Positions 1-9,248 of a stretch of 64,000 nucleotides of DNA are shown here, piece after piece. The position numbers were made by a program, and so were the translations under genes. The notes beneath the pieces were generated by a model, which worked only from the letters and a program-made list of their open reading frames with translations, ran no database searches and was not told where the DNA came from. Position 1 is the first letter of the stretch, and the number at the start of each line of letters is the position of its first letter. Location: contig NZ_FNDT01000002.1 of the NCBI RefSeq assembly GCF_900099735.1, positions 1 through 64,000 on the forward strand, read 5' to 3'. The DNA comes from Arthrobacter subterraneus (lineage in GTDB: Bacteria; Actinomycetota; Actinomycetes; Actinomycetales; Micrococcaceae).

Positions 1-288
1 AGTCAGTTCCGGTCCCGCAAGTTCGTCTCCGCACTGCACGCCAGCGGCTTGAAGGGCTCGATGGGCAGGGTCGGTGCATGCGGCGATAACGCGGCCATGG
101 AATCGTTCTTCGCCCTGCTGCAGAAGAACGTGCTGAACCGGAAACGGTGGGAAACACGCCAAGAACTACGCCTCGCCATCATCACCTGGATCGAGCGAAC
201 CTACCACCGCCGGCGACGGCAGAAAGCCCTCGGTAAACTAACCCCGATCGAGTTTGAGACAATCAACAACATGGCGCTAGCCGCCTAG
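1..288 (+). pseudogene. IS3-family transposase (OrfB-type), C-terminal part only
   Basis: The reading frame is open from base 1 and stops at 286-288, so only the last 95 residues are in the window. They match the end of a DDE integrase core of IS3-type OrfB: SQFRS near the left edge, then GDNAAMESFFALLQKN, where the E is the expected last catalytic acid, and a basic tail YHRRRRQKALGKLTPIEFE. The element may be complete to the left of the window or truncated; this cannot be told here. It lies just upstream of the relaxase and is part of the accessory region. Confidence 0.8.
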
Positions 289-306
289 AAACTATCAACC
301 CCACGA

Positions 307-332
307 GTCAACCAAAACGTGGGCAGTCCCCA
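307..332 (+). repeat. Possible right terminal inverted repeat of the IS3 element
   Basis: About 20 bases after the transposase stop lies a sequence ending in GGGCAGTCCCCA. IS3-family elements end in CA at this side, and the distance from the stop codon is typical. The matching left end is outside the window, so the repeat cannot be confirmed. Confidence 0.3.
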
Positions 333-521
333 GCGGCATCGACTGGTTGTCGAACCGGCCGTTCTGGAAGCTCAGGCGCGCTATCCCCGAGCTTCCACGC
401 GTCTTGCAGACGAGGTCCGAGCCGCGTCAACCAGAGTTAACGCGTCTTGGAAGGGCAGCCCTCCACGTCCTGCGATCCGCGGCGGTCATTGTCCGCTCAC
501 CTGACCGTCGAGGAGGCGGCG

Positions 522-3500
522 GTGACGGTTTCGATGCGCGTGATGTCGGCGGGCGACGGCTACAAGTACCTGCTGCGTACGGTCGCCGCGGCCGATGGTG
601 ACAGGTCGCTGTCGACCCCGTTGACGCGTTACTACGCCGAAGCAGGGAACCCACCGGGCCGCTGGCTCGGCAGCGGGCTACCAGCACTGGGGACCGGACA
701 ACTCCATGGAGGTGATCAGCTCTCCGAGCCTCAGCTCCAGCTCCTCGTGGGGATGGGCCGCGATCCGATCACTGGAGGACCCCTGGGTCGCGCATACCCC
801 GAGTATCGGTCTGTCTCCGAGCGCGTCGCGGAGCGCGTGAAGGCTCTCGACCCGGCGCTCAGCCTTGGCGAACGTGGCGATGCTGTCGCCGCGATCGAGG
901 CCGAGGAAGCCACACGGAGCACGCGCCGAGCTGTTGCAGGGTTCGACTACACCTTCTCGATCCCGAAGTCCGCCAGCGTCCTGTGGGCCCTTGCCGATGC
1001 CGGCACGCAAGCACTGATTGCACAGGCGCATCACGCAGCGGTTGCGGAGATGGTTGCATTCATCGAGCGGCAGGTTGCCGCAACTAGGGTGGGTGCAGCC
1101 GGCCCGTATGGGGCGGTCGCGCAGGTGGACGTGACCGGGGTGATCGCGACCGCGTTTGACCACTACGACTCCCGCGCTGGCGACCCTCATCTGCACACCC
1201 ATGTGGTGATTTCGAACAAGGTGCAGACCGCGCAGGACGGGAAGTGGCGATCGTTGGATGGGCGGCCGATGCACGCCGCGACGGTCGCCTTGTCGGAGTT
1301 GCACGAGGCGGTCTTCGCCGACCACATGACCCGTGCCTTCGGGGTCGGCTGGGAGCAGCGGGACATGGGGGGCGACCGCAATCCTGCCTGGGCCATCACC
1401 GGCGTGCCGAAAGAGCTGGTGGCGGAGTTCTCCACCCGCGCCCGCCACATCGAGGCGGAGAAGAACCGTCTGATCGAAGAGTATGTCGAGCGCCACGGCC
1501 GCCAGCCCTCGACCGTGACGATCCTCAAGCTCCGCGCCCAGGCCACCCTCGCGACCCGACCCGCGAAGGAAGTCCGCTCACTCGCGGAACTCACGACCGA
1601 CTGGCGCCGCCGCGCCACCGGCCTGCTGGGCGAGGACGCCACCACCTGGGCACGTCGCGTGACCTCGAACGACGCCCCATTGCTTCTGCGCGCCGATGAC
1701 ATCCCGCTCGATGTCATAGCTGAGTTCGGGCGTACAGTGGTCGAGACGGTCGGAGAGAAGCGGTCGACGTGGCGACGCTGGAACCTGACCGCGGAGGCCG
1801 CCCGGCAGACGATGGGCTACCGGTTCGCCAGCACCGAAGACCGCGAGGCGATCGTCGGCCTCGTCGTGGATGCAGCCGAGTCCGCGTCACTGCGGCTCAC
1901 TCCGCCGGAGCTGGCGACCAGCCCGGCACTGTTCCGCCGCCCCGATGGGTCCTCGGTGTTCCGGCCGAAGCACTCGACGGTGTTCTCCTCCGAGGAACTC
2001 CTCGCCGCCGAAGACCGACTCCTGGAGCGCTCCCGCACCACGACCGGGCCGACCGTCACGCTGTCCGCCGTCGAGGAGGTCACCGCGAAGCCCGACCGCG
2101 AGGGACGACTCCTCGGGGATGACCAGGGTGCGGCCATCGCCGCGGTCGCAGTCTCGGGGCGTGTTGTTGATGTGCTGGTGGGGCCGGCGGGCGCGGGCAA
2201 GACCACCGCGATGAACAGCCTGCGCCGAGCGTGGGAGACCGAACACGGCAAACGATCGGTCATGGGGCTCGCGCCGTCGGCAGTCGCGGCGCAGGTCCTC
2301 GCTGACGATCTCGGGGTCACCACGGAGAACACGGCGAAGTGGTGGACTAACTATCAACACCATGGTGCCACGTTCCAGGCCGGACAACTGGTGATCATCG
2401 ATGAAGCCTCTCTCGCCGGCACCATCTCCCTGGACCGCATCACCCGGGTCGCCGCCGAAGTCGGTGCGAAAGTCCTCCTCGTGGGCGACTACGCGCAGCT
2501 GCAATCGGTCGACGCCGGCGGGGCGTTCAGTCTCCTGGTCGCGGACCGTGACGATGCGCCCGAGCTGGTCGACGTCCACCGGTTCACCCACGAGTGGGAG
2601 AAGACCGCATCCCTGGCCCTCCGGCACGGGCGCGCCGAGGTCATCGACACCTACATTGACCACGACCGCGTCACCGGCGGCGAGGCCGACGCCATGAGTG
2701 ATGCCGCCTACACGGCGTGGCGCGTCGACCGCGCGAAAGGGCTGGTGTCGGTGCTGATCGCGGAATCCCGCGAGGACGTGGCCACGCTCAACCACCGTGC
2801 CCGAGCCGACCTCATCCTCGACGGTGTCCTCCAGCCAGGCCGGGAAGTCGAACTGAACGGCGGCACCCAGGCAGGCGTGGGGGACACGATCATCACCCGC
2901 CGCAACGACCGCCGCCTCCGGAACGGCAAGGACTGGGTCCGCAACGGCGAACGCTGGACCATCACCGGCGTCCGCGACGACGGCTCCATCACCATCCGCA
3001 GGGCCGAGCGCCGGTTCGGCGGCTCCATCGTCCTCCCCGCCTCGTACGTGGCCGAGCACGTGGATCTCGGATACGCGGTCACAGCGCACCGTGCGCAGGG
3101 CATCACCACTGACACCTCCCACGTCGTGGTCGAGCCGACGACGACGCGGGAGAATCTCTACGTCGCCATGACCCGCGGACGCCAGTCGAACCGGGCCTAT
3201 GTGGTCCTGAACCGCCCCGACGACCACGCCGCCCCACACCCCTCGGACAGCACTGACGCCACCGCCCGATCGGTGTTTTTCGGGGTGCTCCGGCATGTCG
3301 GTGCCGAGCTTTCCGCCCACGAGACCATCACCGCCGAGCAGGAGACCTGGGGGTCGATCGCACAGCTCGCAGCCGAGTACGAGACCATCGCCGCGGCCGC
3401 GCAGCACAACCGGTGGGCAGGGCTCATCCGCACCCGCGGACTCACCGACGACCAGGCTGAGGCCGTCATCGACTCCGAAGCCTTCGGCGCCCTCACCGCT

Positions 3501-4064
3501 GAACTGCGCCGCGCCGAGGCCAACCACCACGACATCGACCGGCTCCTGCCCCGCCTCGTCTCGGCGCGAGGATTCGAGGACGCCGACGACGTCGCCTCCG
3601 TCATCCACCACCGCCTCGCTCGGGCGACTGCCCACCCGGCTGGGTCCGGGCGCAACCGCAAGGCCCCGCGTCTCATCGCCGGCCTCATCCCACACGCCGA
3701 CGGTCCCATGAGTCAGGACATGCGCGACGCCCTGGACGAGCGCCACCGCCTCATCGAAGCCCGAGCCGATGCCGTCCTCGACACCGCTTTGCAGTACCAC
3801 GAGCCCTGGACCAGGGCACTCGGGCCGATGCCGAACGACGCACCCGGGAAACGTCTCTGGCGGCGGCGCGCACGGGCGATTGCGGCCTACCGCGACCGGT
3901 ACGCCATCACCGACACCACTCCTCTTGGCACCTCACCCGATTCAACCGTTCAGAAGATCGACCGCGCCCGTGCGGAAGCAGCACTTCGCGCACTCAACAC
4001 CCAGCCGAGCCCGGTCCCGCAGCGGCGACCCGCACAACGGATCAGCCCCGAGCGGGGCCTATAG
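522..4064 (+). CDS. MobF-family conjugative relaxase/helicase (TraA/TrwC-like)
   Basis: Nicks the transfer origin and unwinds plasmid or ICE DNA during conjugation. The GTG at 522 is chosen because GAGGAGG ends 5 bases upstream and the protein then starts VTVSMRVMSAGDGYKYLL, the usual N-terminus of this family; an ATG at 447 is in frame but has no such support. The relaxase domain shows RYYAEAGNPPGRWLG near residue 40 and the metal-binding triad HLHTH at residues 223-227. The helicase part has Walker A GPAGAGKTT (554-562), Walker B LVIIDEAS (about 623-630) and a C-terminal UvrD-like motif TAHRAQGITTD. At 1180 residues it is full length. No coupling protein or mating-pore gene is in the window. 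Confidence 0.93.
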   Translation: MTVSMRVMSAGDGYKYLLRTVAAADGDRSLSTPLTRYYAEAGNPPGRWLGSGLPALGTGQLHGGDQLSEPQLQLLVGMGRDPITGGPLGRAYPEYRSVSERVAERVKALDPALSLGERGDAVAAIEAEEATRSTRRAVAGFDYTFSIPKSASVLWALADAGTQALIAQAHHAAVAEMVAFIERQVAATRVGAAGPYGAVAQVDVTGVIATAFDHYDSRAGDPHLHTHVVISNKVQTAQDGKWRSLDGRPMHAATVALSELHEAVFADHMTRAFGVGWEQRDMGGDRNPAWAITGVPKELVAEFSTRARHIEAEKNRLIEEYVERHGRQPSTVTILKLRAQATLATRPAKEVRSLAELTTDWRRRATGLLGEDATTWARRVTSNDAPLLLRADDIPLDVIAEFGRTVVETVGEKRSTWRRWNLTAEAARQTMGYRFASTEDREAIVGLVVDAAESASLRLTPPELATSPALFRRPDGSSVFRPKHSTVFSSEELLAAEDRLLERSRTTTGPTVTLSAVEEVTAKPDREGRLLGDDQGAAIAAVAVSGRVVDVLVGPAGAGKTTAMNSLRRAWETEHGKRSVMGLAPSAVAAQVLADDLGVTTENTAKWWTNYQHHGATFQAGQLVIIDEASLAGTISLDRITRVAAEVGAKVLLVGDYAQLQSVDAGGAFSLLVADRDDAPELVDVHRFTHEWEKTASLALRHGRAEVIDTYIDHDRVTGGEADAMSDAAYTAWRVDRAKGLVSVLIAESREDVATLNHRARADLILDGVLQPGREVELNGGTQAGVGDTIITRRNDRRLRNGKDWVRNGERWTITGVRDDGSITIRRAERRFGGSIVLPASYVAEHVDLGYAVTAHRAQGITTDTSHVVVEPTTTRENLYVAMTRGRQSNRAYVVLNRPDDHAAPHPSDSTDATARSVFFGVLRHVGAELSAHETITAEQETWGSIAQLAAEYETIAAAAQHNRWAGLIRTRGLTDDQAEAVIDSEAFGALTAELRRAEANHHDIDRLLPRLVSARGFEDADDVASVIHHRLARATAHPAGSGRNRKAPRLIAGLIPHADGPMSQDMRDALDERHRLIEARADAVLDTALQYHEPWTRALGPMPNDAPGKRLWRRRARAIAAYRDRYAITDTTPLGTSPDSTVQKIDRARAEAALRALNTQPSPVPQRRPAQRISPERGL

Positions 4065-4085
4065 GTGGGTTCCGCGCAGAGAAGA

Positions 4086-4119
4086 GGGCCTCGCACCGAC
4101 TTCTTCGCATGCGAGGCCC
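4086..4119. terminator. Hairpin between convergent relaxase and dprA-like genes
   Basis: A perfect 10-bp stem, GGGCCTCGCA paired with TGCGAGGCCC, closes a 14-base loop in the 78-base gap between two convergent stops. It has no long T-run, so it may serve both directions. Confidence 0.6.
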
Positions 4120-4142
4120 CAAGGGGAACGTTGGGTAGGTTC

Positions 4143-5147
4143 CTACATGGATCGCGTCTGCCCGGTCGCGCTCGGCCTCTGCTTGCGGGAGAACTCCGGC
4201 CCCAGCTCCGAACGCTCGATCCCATGTTCCGGTGGGCGACGGGTCAGGTGCTCGACGTCCGTGGCATTCGTGACGACACGAGCCCTCCCATCACGCAGCA
4301 GCATGTGCGGTCCCGCGCTCGTCCCCGACGTCACCGGACCGGGCACCGCACCCACGCTCCGGCCCAGCGCATGTGCTTCGGCCGCGACCCGGAGTGAGCC
4401 TGAGCGCGCTCCTGCTTCGACGATGACGCTGGCTTCGGACAGAGCCGCCAGGAGTCGTCCGCGGGCCAGGAACCGATGCCGCGTTGGGGTTGCGCCCGGC
4501 GGCATCTCGCTCATCAGCAGGCCGACGTCTGCGACACGGTCCAGCAGTTCCCGGTGACCCGCCGGGTAGGGGCGGTCGACGCCACCGGCCAGTACCGCGA
4601 CCGTGTCCCCGCCCGCACCCAGCGCAGAACGATGCGCCGCGCCCTCGATCCCATATGCGCCCCCGGCGACCACTACACGCCCAGCACCGACGAGATCGAC
4701 GGCCAGCTCGCCAGCCACGAGTTGTCCGTAGGAAGTCGATGCCCGCGCGCCGGTGATCGTCACGAAGTCCTCCATCGGACGTGCGAAGAACGACGTCGCG
4801 CCTCGTGCCCACAGCACGTAAGGAGTGCGATCACCGAGATCTGCGAGGGCCTTCGGCCAGTGCTCGTCACCCGGTATCAGCACGGTGAAGCCGCTCTGAT
4901 CCATGCCGTGCATCCGCTCCGCCACATCTTCCAGCCGGTGCGGCAGCGCCAGGCGGTCACGCCACATCATGGCCTCCACACGGTTCAACCCTGGGACCGC
5001 GTCCTCGTCGTCGACGAGACGCAGTGTCTCGATCGCGCCGACGCGGGACAGGACACGTCCGGTGACGCGATCATCTGGCTCGGCAAGGATCGACAGCAGC
5101 ATGCGCGCGGTGCGCTGGTCGTGGGCCAGGCCGGTGATCGCGGACAT
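4143..5147 (-). CDS. DprA/Smf-like DNA-processing protein
   Basis: A 334-residue Rossmann-type DprA family protein; DprA proteins bind single-stranded DNA and load RecA. Family motifs are TGARASTSYG (132-141), GGAYGIEGAAH (162-172), LAGGVDRPYPAGH, SEMPPG, ARSGS (247-251) and GRSVGAVPG. The usual FLxRNR signature reads FLARGR (226-231), so a conserved Asn is replaced by Gly. The ATG at 5147 is chosen because AGGAG lies 8 bases upstream; an upstream ATG at 5195 lacks support. It sits convergent to the relaxase and downstream of a small membrane protein, so it is probably an element-borne copy rather than the chromosomal dprA of the topA-smf region. Confidence 0.85.
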   Translation of the reverse strand: MSAITGLAHDQRTARMLLSILAEPDDRVTGRVLSRVGAIETLRLVDDEDAVPGLNRVEAMMWRDRLALPHRLEDVAERMHGMDQSGFTVLIPGDEHWPKALADLGDRTPYVLWARGATSFFARPMEDFVTITGARASTSYGQLVAGELAVDLVGAGRVVVAGGAYGIEGAAHRSALGAGGDTVAVLAGGVDRPYPAGHRELLDRVADVGLLMSEMPPGATPTRHRFLARGRLLAALSEASVIVEAGARSGSLRVAAEAHALGRSVGAVPGPVTSGTSAGPHMLLRDGRARVVTNATDVEHLTRRPPEHGIERSELGPEFSRKQRPSATGQTRSM

Positions 5148-5563
5148 GATCTGGGCTCCTTCTCGGTCGGATGACGTCGAGAAGGTGCACGGCACCGGTC
5201 AGAGGCGGGTACGTGCGGGCGGTTACGCCGCGACGGCGGGTCGGCGAGCGACCCGGTGATCCCACCCTCCGCGGCCCGGACGCGGAGCAGCAGCACCAAG
5301 CTGACCGGGCCCATGATCGCGAACTTCATCGCGTTCCAGACGCACAGCAGCACCAGCACATGTAGCCAGCCCGGTCCGCCATCCTCGATCAGCACTCTCA
5401 GGATGCCCGCCACGTAGAGGTAGGGGACGGCCAGCAGCATCGCCGGGACACCCCACTTGAGGCCGCGGCGCGTGCGAATCGCATCGAGCAGGATGTTCGT
5501 GGGCATGTAGCGGCGCAGGAAGTAGCGGGTGTGGACACTGGCGGTCCAGATCAAGCGGAACAT
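4985..5563 (-). CDS. Small membrane protein, C-terminus probably frameshifted
   Basis: The first 100 or so residues look like a genuine protein: MFRLIWTASVHTRYFLRRY, a basic stretch DAIRTRRGLKWG, then two hydrophobic segments (VPAMLLAVPYLYVAGIL and LHVLVLLCVWNAMKF). From memory, similar short proteins occur next to actinobacterial mobile genes and are often mislabelled sulfate permease; the function is unknown. A GAGGAGAGG site precedes the ATG. After residue about 100 the frame runs on without hydrophobic or conserved character and overlaps the dprA-like gene by 163 bases. In the neighbouring frame the protein would stop at 5223 with a basic tail ending VARRPAVAA, so a one-base frameshift near 5255 is likely. 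Confidence 0.55.
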   Translation of the reverse strand: MFRLIWTASVHTRYFLRRYMPTNILLDAIRTRRGLKWGVPAMLLAVPYLYVAGILRVLIEDGGPGWLHVLVLLCVWNAMKFAIMGPVSLVLLLRVRAAEGGITGSLADPPSRRNRPHVPASDRCRAPSRRHPTEKEPRSCPRSPAWPTTSAPRACCCRSLPSQMIASPDVSCPASARSRHCVSSTTRTRSQG

Positions 5564-5844
5564 GAGCGCAGTCCTCTCCTCGTCTCCGGCGACAAGGAAT
5601 CAAGGAGGACCACTCCGGCCGAGGCCGTCTGGTCGTCCCACCGCGTCGGCAGTGGGTCAAGCAGGTAGAGGCCGCCAACTCCAAGATACCGCTGTTGCCC
5701 CTGCGATGGAAGAAACCCAGTGCGTCATGCGTCCTGCGTGGCTCCGTGCATCCGCTCAGCGAACGGGGTTCAATATATGCAACAGGTGAGAGGTTCCCGA
5801 CGGCGCCCAGCGAGATGTTCGGGCTGGAGCAGAGGGAGCAGACA

Positions 5845-8800
5845 ATGCCCGAGAGTCGACACCGGTATCTCTACGAGCGCCTCGGCGACCACGACTTCCA
5901 GCAGCTCGTCAGCGCTCTGCTCGCGAACCAGTTCCCCGATTACATCCCGATGGCACTCCGTCAGGCCGATGGCGGCCGAGACGGCCTGCGCAAGGTCGAC
6001 GCCTCGAAGGTCCTGATCTATCAGGTCAAGTGGTCGGTCAGTGGCAAGGAGAAGGACCCGGTCACCTGGCTCGACCAGGTCGTCAGGAACGAGGAAGCCA
6101 GTCTGAAGCGTCTGGCCGCGCAGGGAGTCCGTCACTACACGCTGGTGACCAACGTGGGCGGCACGGCCAAGGAGGACTCGGGCACGTTCGACCGGCTGGA
6201 CAAGAAGCTCCAGGCATACGCGAAGGAGTTCGGCTACGAGCAGATGACCTGCATCTGGCGCGAAGCGCTGAACCCATGGGTCGACAACGCCCCGACCGAG
6301 ACGAAATGGGCCTACGCCGACATGTTGGCGGGGTGGGATCTGGTTCGATACCTCGTCGCCGAGCACGTCGGCGTAGGTAAGGATAAGGCGCATCGTGACC
6401 TGATCCGCAAGGTCGCCGCAGCCCAGTGGGAAGACGACAAGCGGGTCAAGTTCAGCCAGTCCGACGTGGACCGAGAGAAGGTCGTGGACCTTTTCGTTGA
6501 TGTCACCGCTGATCGCGTCCACACCGCAGCCAGCCGACACCTGCAAGCACAAGCACCGAACGCAGTCGGTGGTGCCGCCGCCTACCTGCTGCGCGCACCG
6601 GCCCCTTTCACGCTCGTCCGCGGCGCGCCGGGGCAGGGCAAGTCGACGCTGAGCCAGTACGTCTGCCAAGCCCACCGCAGGTTGTTCATCCCCGAGGCCG
6701 AGCGGCCTGACTCGCTACCCAAGCTGGATCAACCACGTTTCCCCATCAGACTGGACCTGAGCGACTATGCACTCTGGATCGGCGGCAACAATGTGTGGGA
6801 CCACTCCGAGGACCGCAAGCAACCGAAGGCCAAGGTACGTAAGGGCGAACAGGCGACGATCGAGTGCTTCCTCTCCGACCTGATGACGCACGAGAGTGGC
6901 GGAATCACCACCGACGCGAAGACAGTGCACGACATCTTCGAGCGAGTCCCCAGCCTCGTCGTGCTGGACGGGCTCGACGAAGTCGGCAGCGCCACCATGC
7001 GCGGCAAGATCGTCAGAGAGATCGACAAGTTCGTCGGTCGCGGGAAGGCCTACACCGACCCGCCCAGGGTCGTCGTCACCACGCGCCCCAGCGCCGGTGA
7101 GCTTCCCGAGCCGTCACCCAACCTGTTCGAGATCATCACCCTCAACCAGCTCACCGTCGAGCAACGTGACACGTACCTGCGCAAATGGTGCGCGGTCCGG
7201 GGGATTAGGGGCAAGGACGGTCGCGCCCTGCGGAAGAGCTTCAAGGACAAGAGCCGCGAGCCCTACATCAACGAACTCGCCGGCAACCCGATGCAGCTCA
7301 CGATTCTGCTGGATCTCCTCCACCAACAGGGTGCTGCCACGCCCACCCAGCGCACAGATCTCTACGACAAGTACGTCGAGCTTCTCCTGGCCCGCGAAGC
7401 GAACAAGCACCCCAAGGCGGTGCGCGACCACAAGGAAGAACTGATCGAGATCATCCCGTTCCTCGGCTGGTACCTCCACGCACACACCGAGGAATCTCAG
7501 ATCAACGGTCGCATGAGCGTGGACGAACTCAAGGAAGCAATGCGGCACTTCCAACGCACCTACGGCAACCGCGAGTCGATCGTAGACCAGCTGTTCGAAG
7601 GAGCGAGCGATCGCCTCTGGGCGCTGACCAGCAAGGTCGACGGAACCTACGAGTTCGAGGTCCTCTCCCTACGGGAGTACTTCGCGGCCCGGTTCCTCTA
7701 CCACAACGCGGGCGAGGACAACCCAACCTTCGACAGCACGACCGTGCTACGCGAGCTGCTGCGTCGACCGTATTGGCTCAATACCGCCAGGTTCTACGGC
7801 GGCAACGCGAAGGGCAACGGCATCTATCCGCTGACCGCTGGGATCGAGGAGGAATTGGCGCAGAGCAAGTCGCCCGCGTCCTACCTTGCCGCATGGGCGC
7901 TACTCACGGACGGAGTCTTCCAGCGCCGCCCCCGCGAGGCACGCAAGGTCCTCACGGCACTCTGCTCAGACAGGGGGATCGCGATCCTGCTGTCCGCACT
8001 CGACCGCCGTGACATCGTCGCCCTGCCCGAGCTGCCGGACCTGCCCGACGATGACGGTGCCGATCCCACCTGGGCGCGCCTCACCACGCAGATCGGCAAT
8101 GACCCGACGGACGGTGCGAACACGTGGCGGGTGCGAGCCCTGCGAGAACTGTTGAACCAGCGCAGCCAGTTCGCGGCATGGTGGTACGAGCAACTCACGG
8201 CAGCCATCGGCACACCTCAGCAGAACGCCTGGCTCAGGATCGGTGCTGAATGCGAAGCCGGCGCAGGGGTCACCGCATCGTTCGAGCGCATCGACCTTTC
8301 CGAAGGTGCCGCCGAACTCCTCCTGAGCGGTGGCCTCGTTCCGCCGCCCGGAAGCGCACTCGAAGCAGCACTCCTCAACGCAGTCTTGGATGGCGAGTGT
8401 CCGCGCGTGACGTCGACTCGATCCATGCCGGCACAGGTCGCCGTCGCCCTCTCTCCAGGAGACTTCCTCACGAACTCCAAAACGGGTTTTGTCGCCAGCG
8501 ATGAGAAGACGAAACGTCGCCGAAGCGAGGCGATCAACCATCTCAGAAAAGCCGGATCTCCGTACGCGCAGATCGCCAAGCAACGAGCCTTCAAAGCCGG
8601 GCAGAAGGGCAGCACGTTCCCGTGGTCGGAGACCGCCGCCGCGCTGCACGCACACACCGGGCGCCGGTGGCTTGCCTCCGAGATCGCCATCCTCGGCGCC
8701 GCGTCTCCCTTCCCACCCGCCTACACCAAGAAGCCCGGTACGATGCCCTTCGGGAGCATGAGCCACCCCTCCGAGCTCCTCGCGCAGGCCCGGGCCAACG

Positions 8801-9213
8801 GCCGCAAAACCGAATGGTGGCGCGAGCAGTACGAGGCCCTCGACGACGATCTGGCCAGCGCGGAATGGGCACTCGCACTGTGGTGTACCGCTTCCGGTCC
8901 GGTCATCTCAGAACTGATGACGTTGTTGGAGACCGTGCTAGACCAGCTACCTGCGCCGCGCCGCAGCACCGTCCTTCGCGCTGCCGAACAGACGGCCCGT
9001 TACGGCTGGCTGAAAGACCGACCGGTCACCGCGGCGACGGACGACCCGGAGCTGGCCGCCCTCAATCAACTCCGAGCCCAGGAAGCATCGATAGCGGAGC
9101 GTGACGGTGCGATGTCCTCAGCCCGCGACAACTCGGCGGCGTCGACCTCGCTGCTCAGCGTGGCCCGAGAGCAAAAGTGGCTCAAAGTAGATGCCAGGCC
9201 CATGTATCGGTAG
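5845..9213 (+). CDS. Mrr-like restriction endonuclease domain fused to a NACHT NTPase
   Basis: A 1122-residue soluble protein. Residues 1-160 resemble a PD-(D/E)XK nuclease of the Mrr type: FQQLVSALL helix, GGRD (43-46) and YQVKW (59-63), giving a D...QxK site. A NACHT-type P-loop NTPase follows: Walker A GAPGQGKST (260-268), Walker B LVVLDGLDEV (371-380) and the sensor strand VVVTTRPSA near 410. The region from about 450 has NELAGNPMQLTILLDLL, typical of the NACHT winged-helix part, and FEVLSLREYFAARFL. The last 400-500 residues are mainly helical with no family I recognise and could be the sensor. The ATG at 5845 has AGGGAG about 8 bases upstream; an earlier ATG at 5695 adds an unconserved tail. 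Bacterial NACHT proteins with nuclease effectors are antiphage systems; that role here is inferred. Confidence 0.82.
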   Translation: MPESRHRYLYERLGDHDFQQLVSALLANQFPDYIPMALRQADGGRDGLRKVDASKVLIYQVKWSVSGKEKDPVTWLDQVVRNEEASLKRLAAQGVRHYTLVTNVGGTAKEDSGTFDRLDKKLQAYAKEFGYEQMTCIWREALNPWVDNAPTETKWAYADMLAGWDLVRYLVAEHVGVGKDKAHRDLIRKVAAAQWEDDKRVKFSQSDVDREKVVDLFVDVTADRVHTAASRHLQAQAPNAVGGAAAYLLRAPAPFTLVRGAPGQGKSTLSQYVCQAHRRLFIPEAERPDSLPKLDQPRFPIRLDLSDYALWIGGNNVWDHSEDRKQPKAKVRKGEQATIECFLSDLMTHESGGITTDAKTVHDIFERVPSLVVLDGLDEVGSATMRGKIVREIDKFVGRGKAYTDPPRVVVTTRPSAGELPEPSPNLFEIITLNQLTVEQRDTYLRKWCAVRGIRGKDGRALRKSFKDKSREPYINELAGNPMQLTILLDLLHQQGAATPTQRTDLYDKYVELLLAREANKHPKAVRDHKEELIEIIPFLGWYLHAHTEESQINGRMSVDELKEAMRHFQRTYGNRESIVDQLFEGASDRLWALTSKVDGTYEFEVLSLREYFAARFLYHNAGEDNPTFDSTTVLRELLRRPYWLNTARFYGGNAKGNGIYPLTAGIEEELAQSKSPASYLAAWALLTDGVFQRRPREARKVLTALCSDRGIAILLSALDRRDIVALPELPDLPDDDGADPTWARLTTQIGNDPTDGANTWRVRALRELLNQRSQFAAWWYEQLTAAIGTPQQNAWLRIGAECEAGAGVTASFERIDLSEGAAELLLSGGLVPPPGSALEAALLNAVLDGECPRVTSTRSMPAQVAVALSPGDFLTNSKTGFVASDEKTKRRRSEAINHLRKAGSPYAQIAKQRAFKAGQKGSTFPWSETAAALHAHTGRRWLASEIAILGAASPFPPAYTKKPGTMPFGSMSHPSELLAQARANGRKTEWWREQYEALDDDLASAEWALALWCTASGPVISELMTLLETVLDQLPAPRRSTVLRAAEQTARYGWLKDRPVTAATDDPELAALNQLRAQEASIAERDGAMSSARDNSAASTSLLSVAREQKWLKVDARPMYR

Positions 9214-9248
9214 AAGCAGCAGTGGCGGCATCCCTGTTGTCATTGGCC

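Noticed and set aside
1887..3800. 637-residue open frame antisense to the relaxase gene
   Set aside because: It is a GC-rich shadow of the relaxase coding frame; composition is unlike a protein and there is no ribosome binding site or motif.
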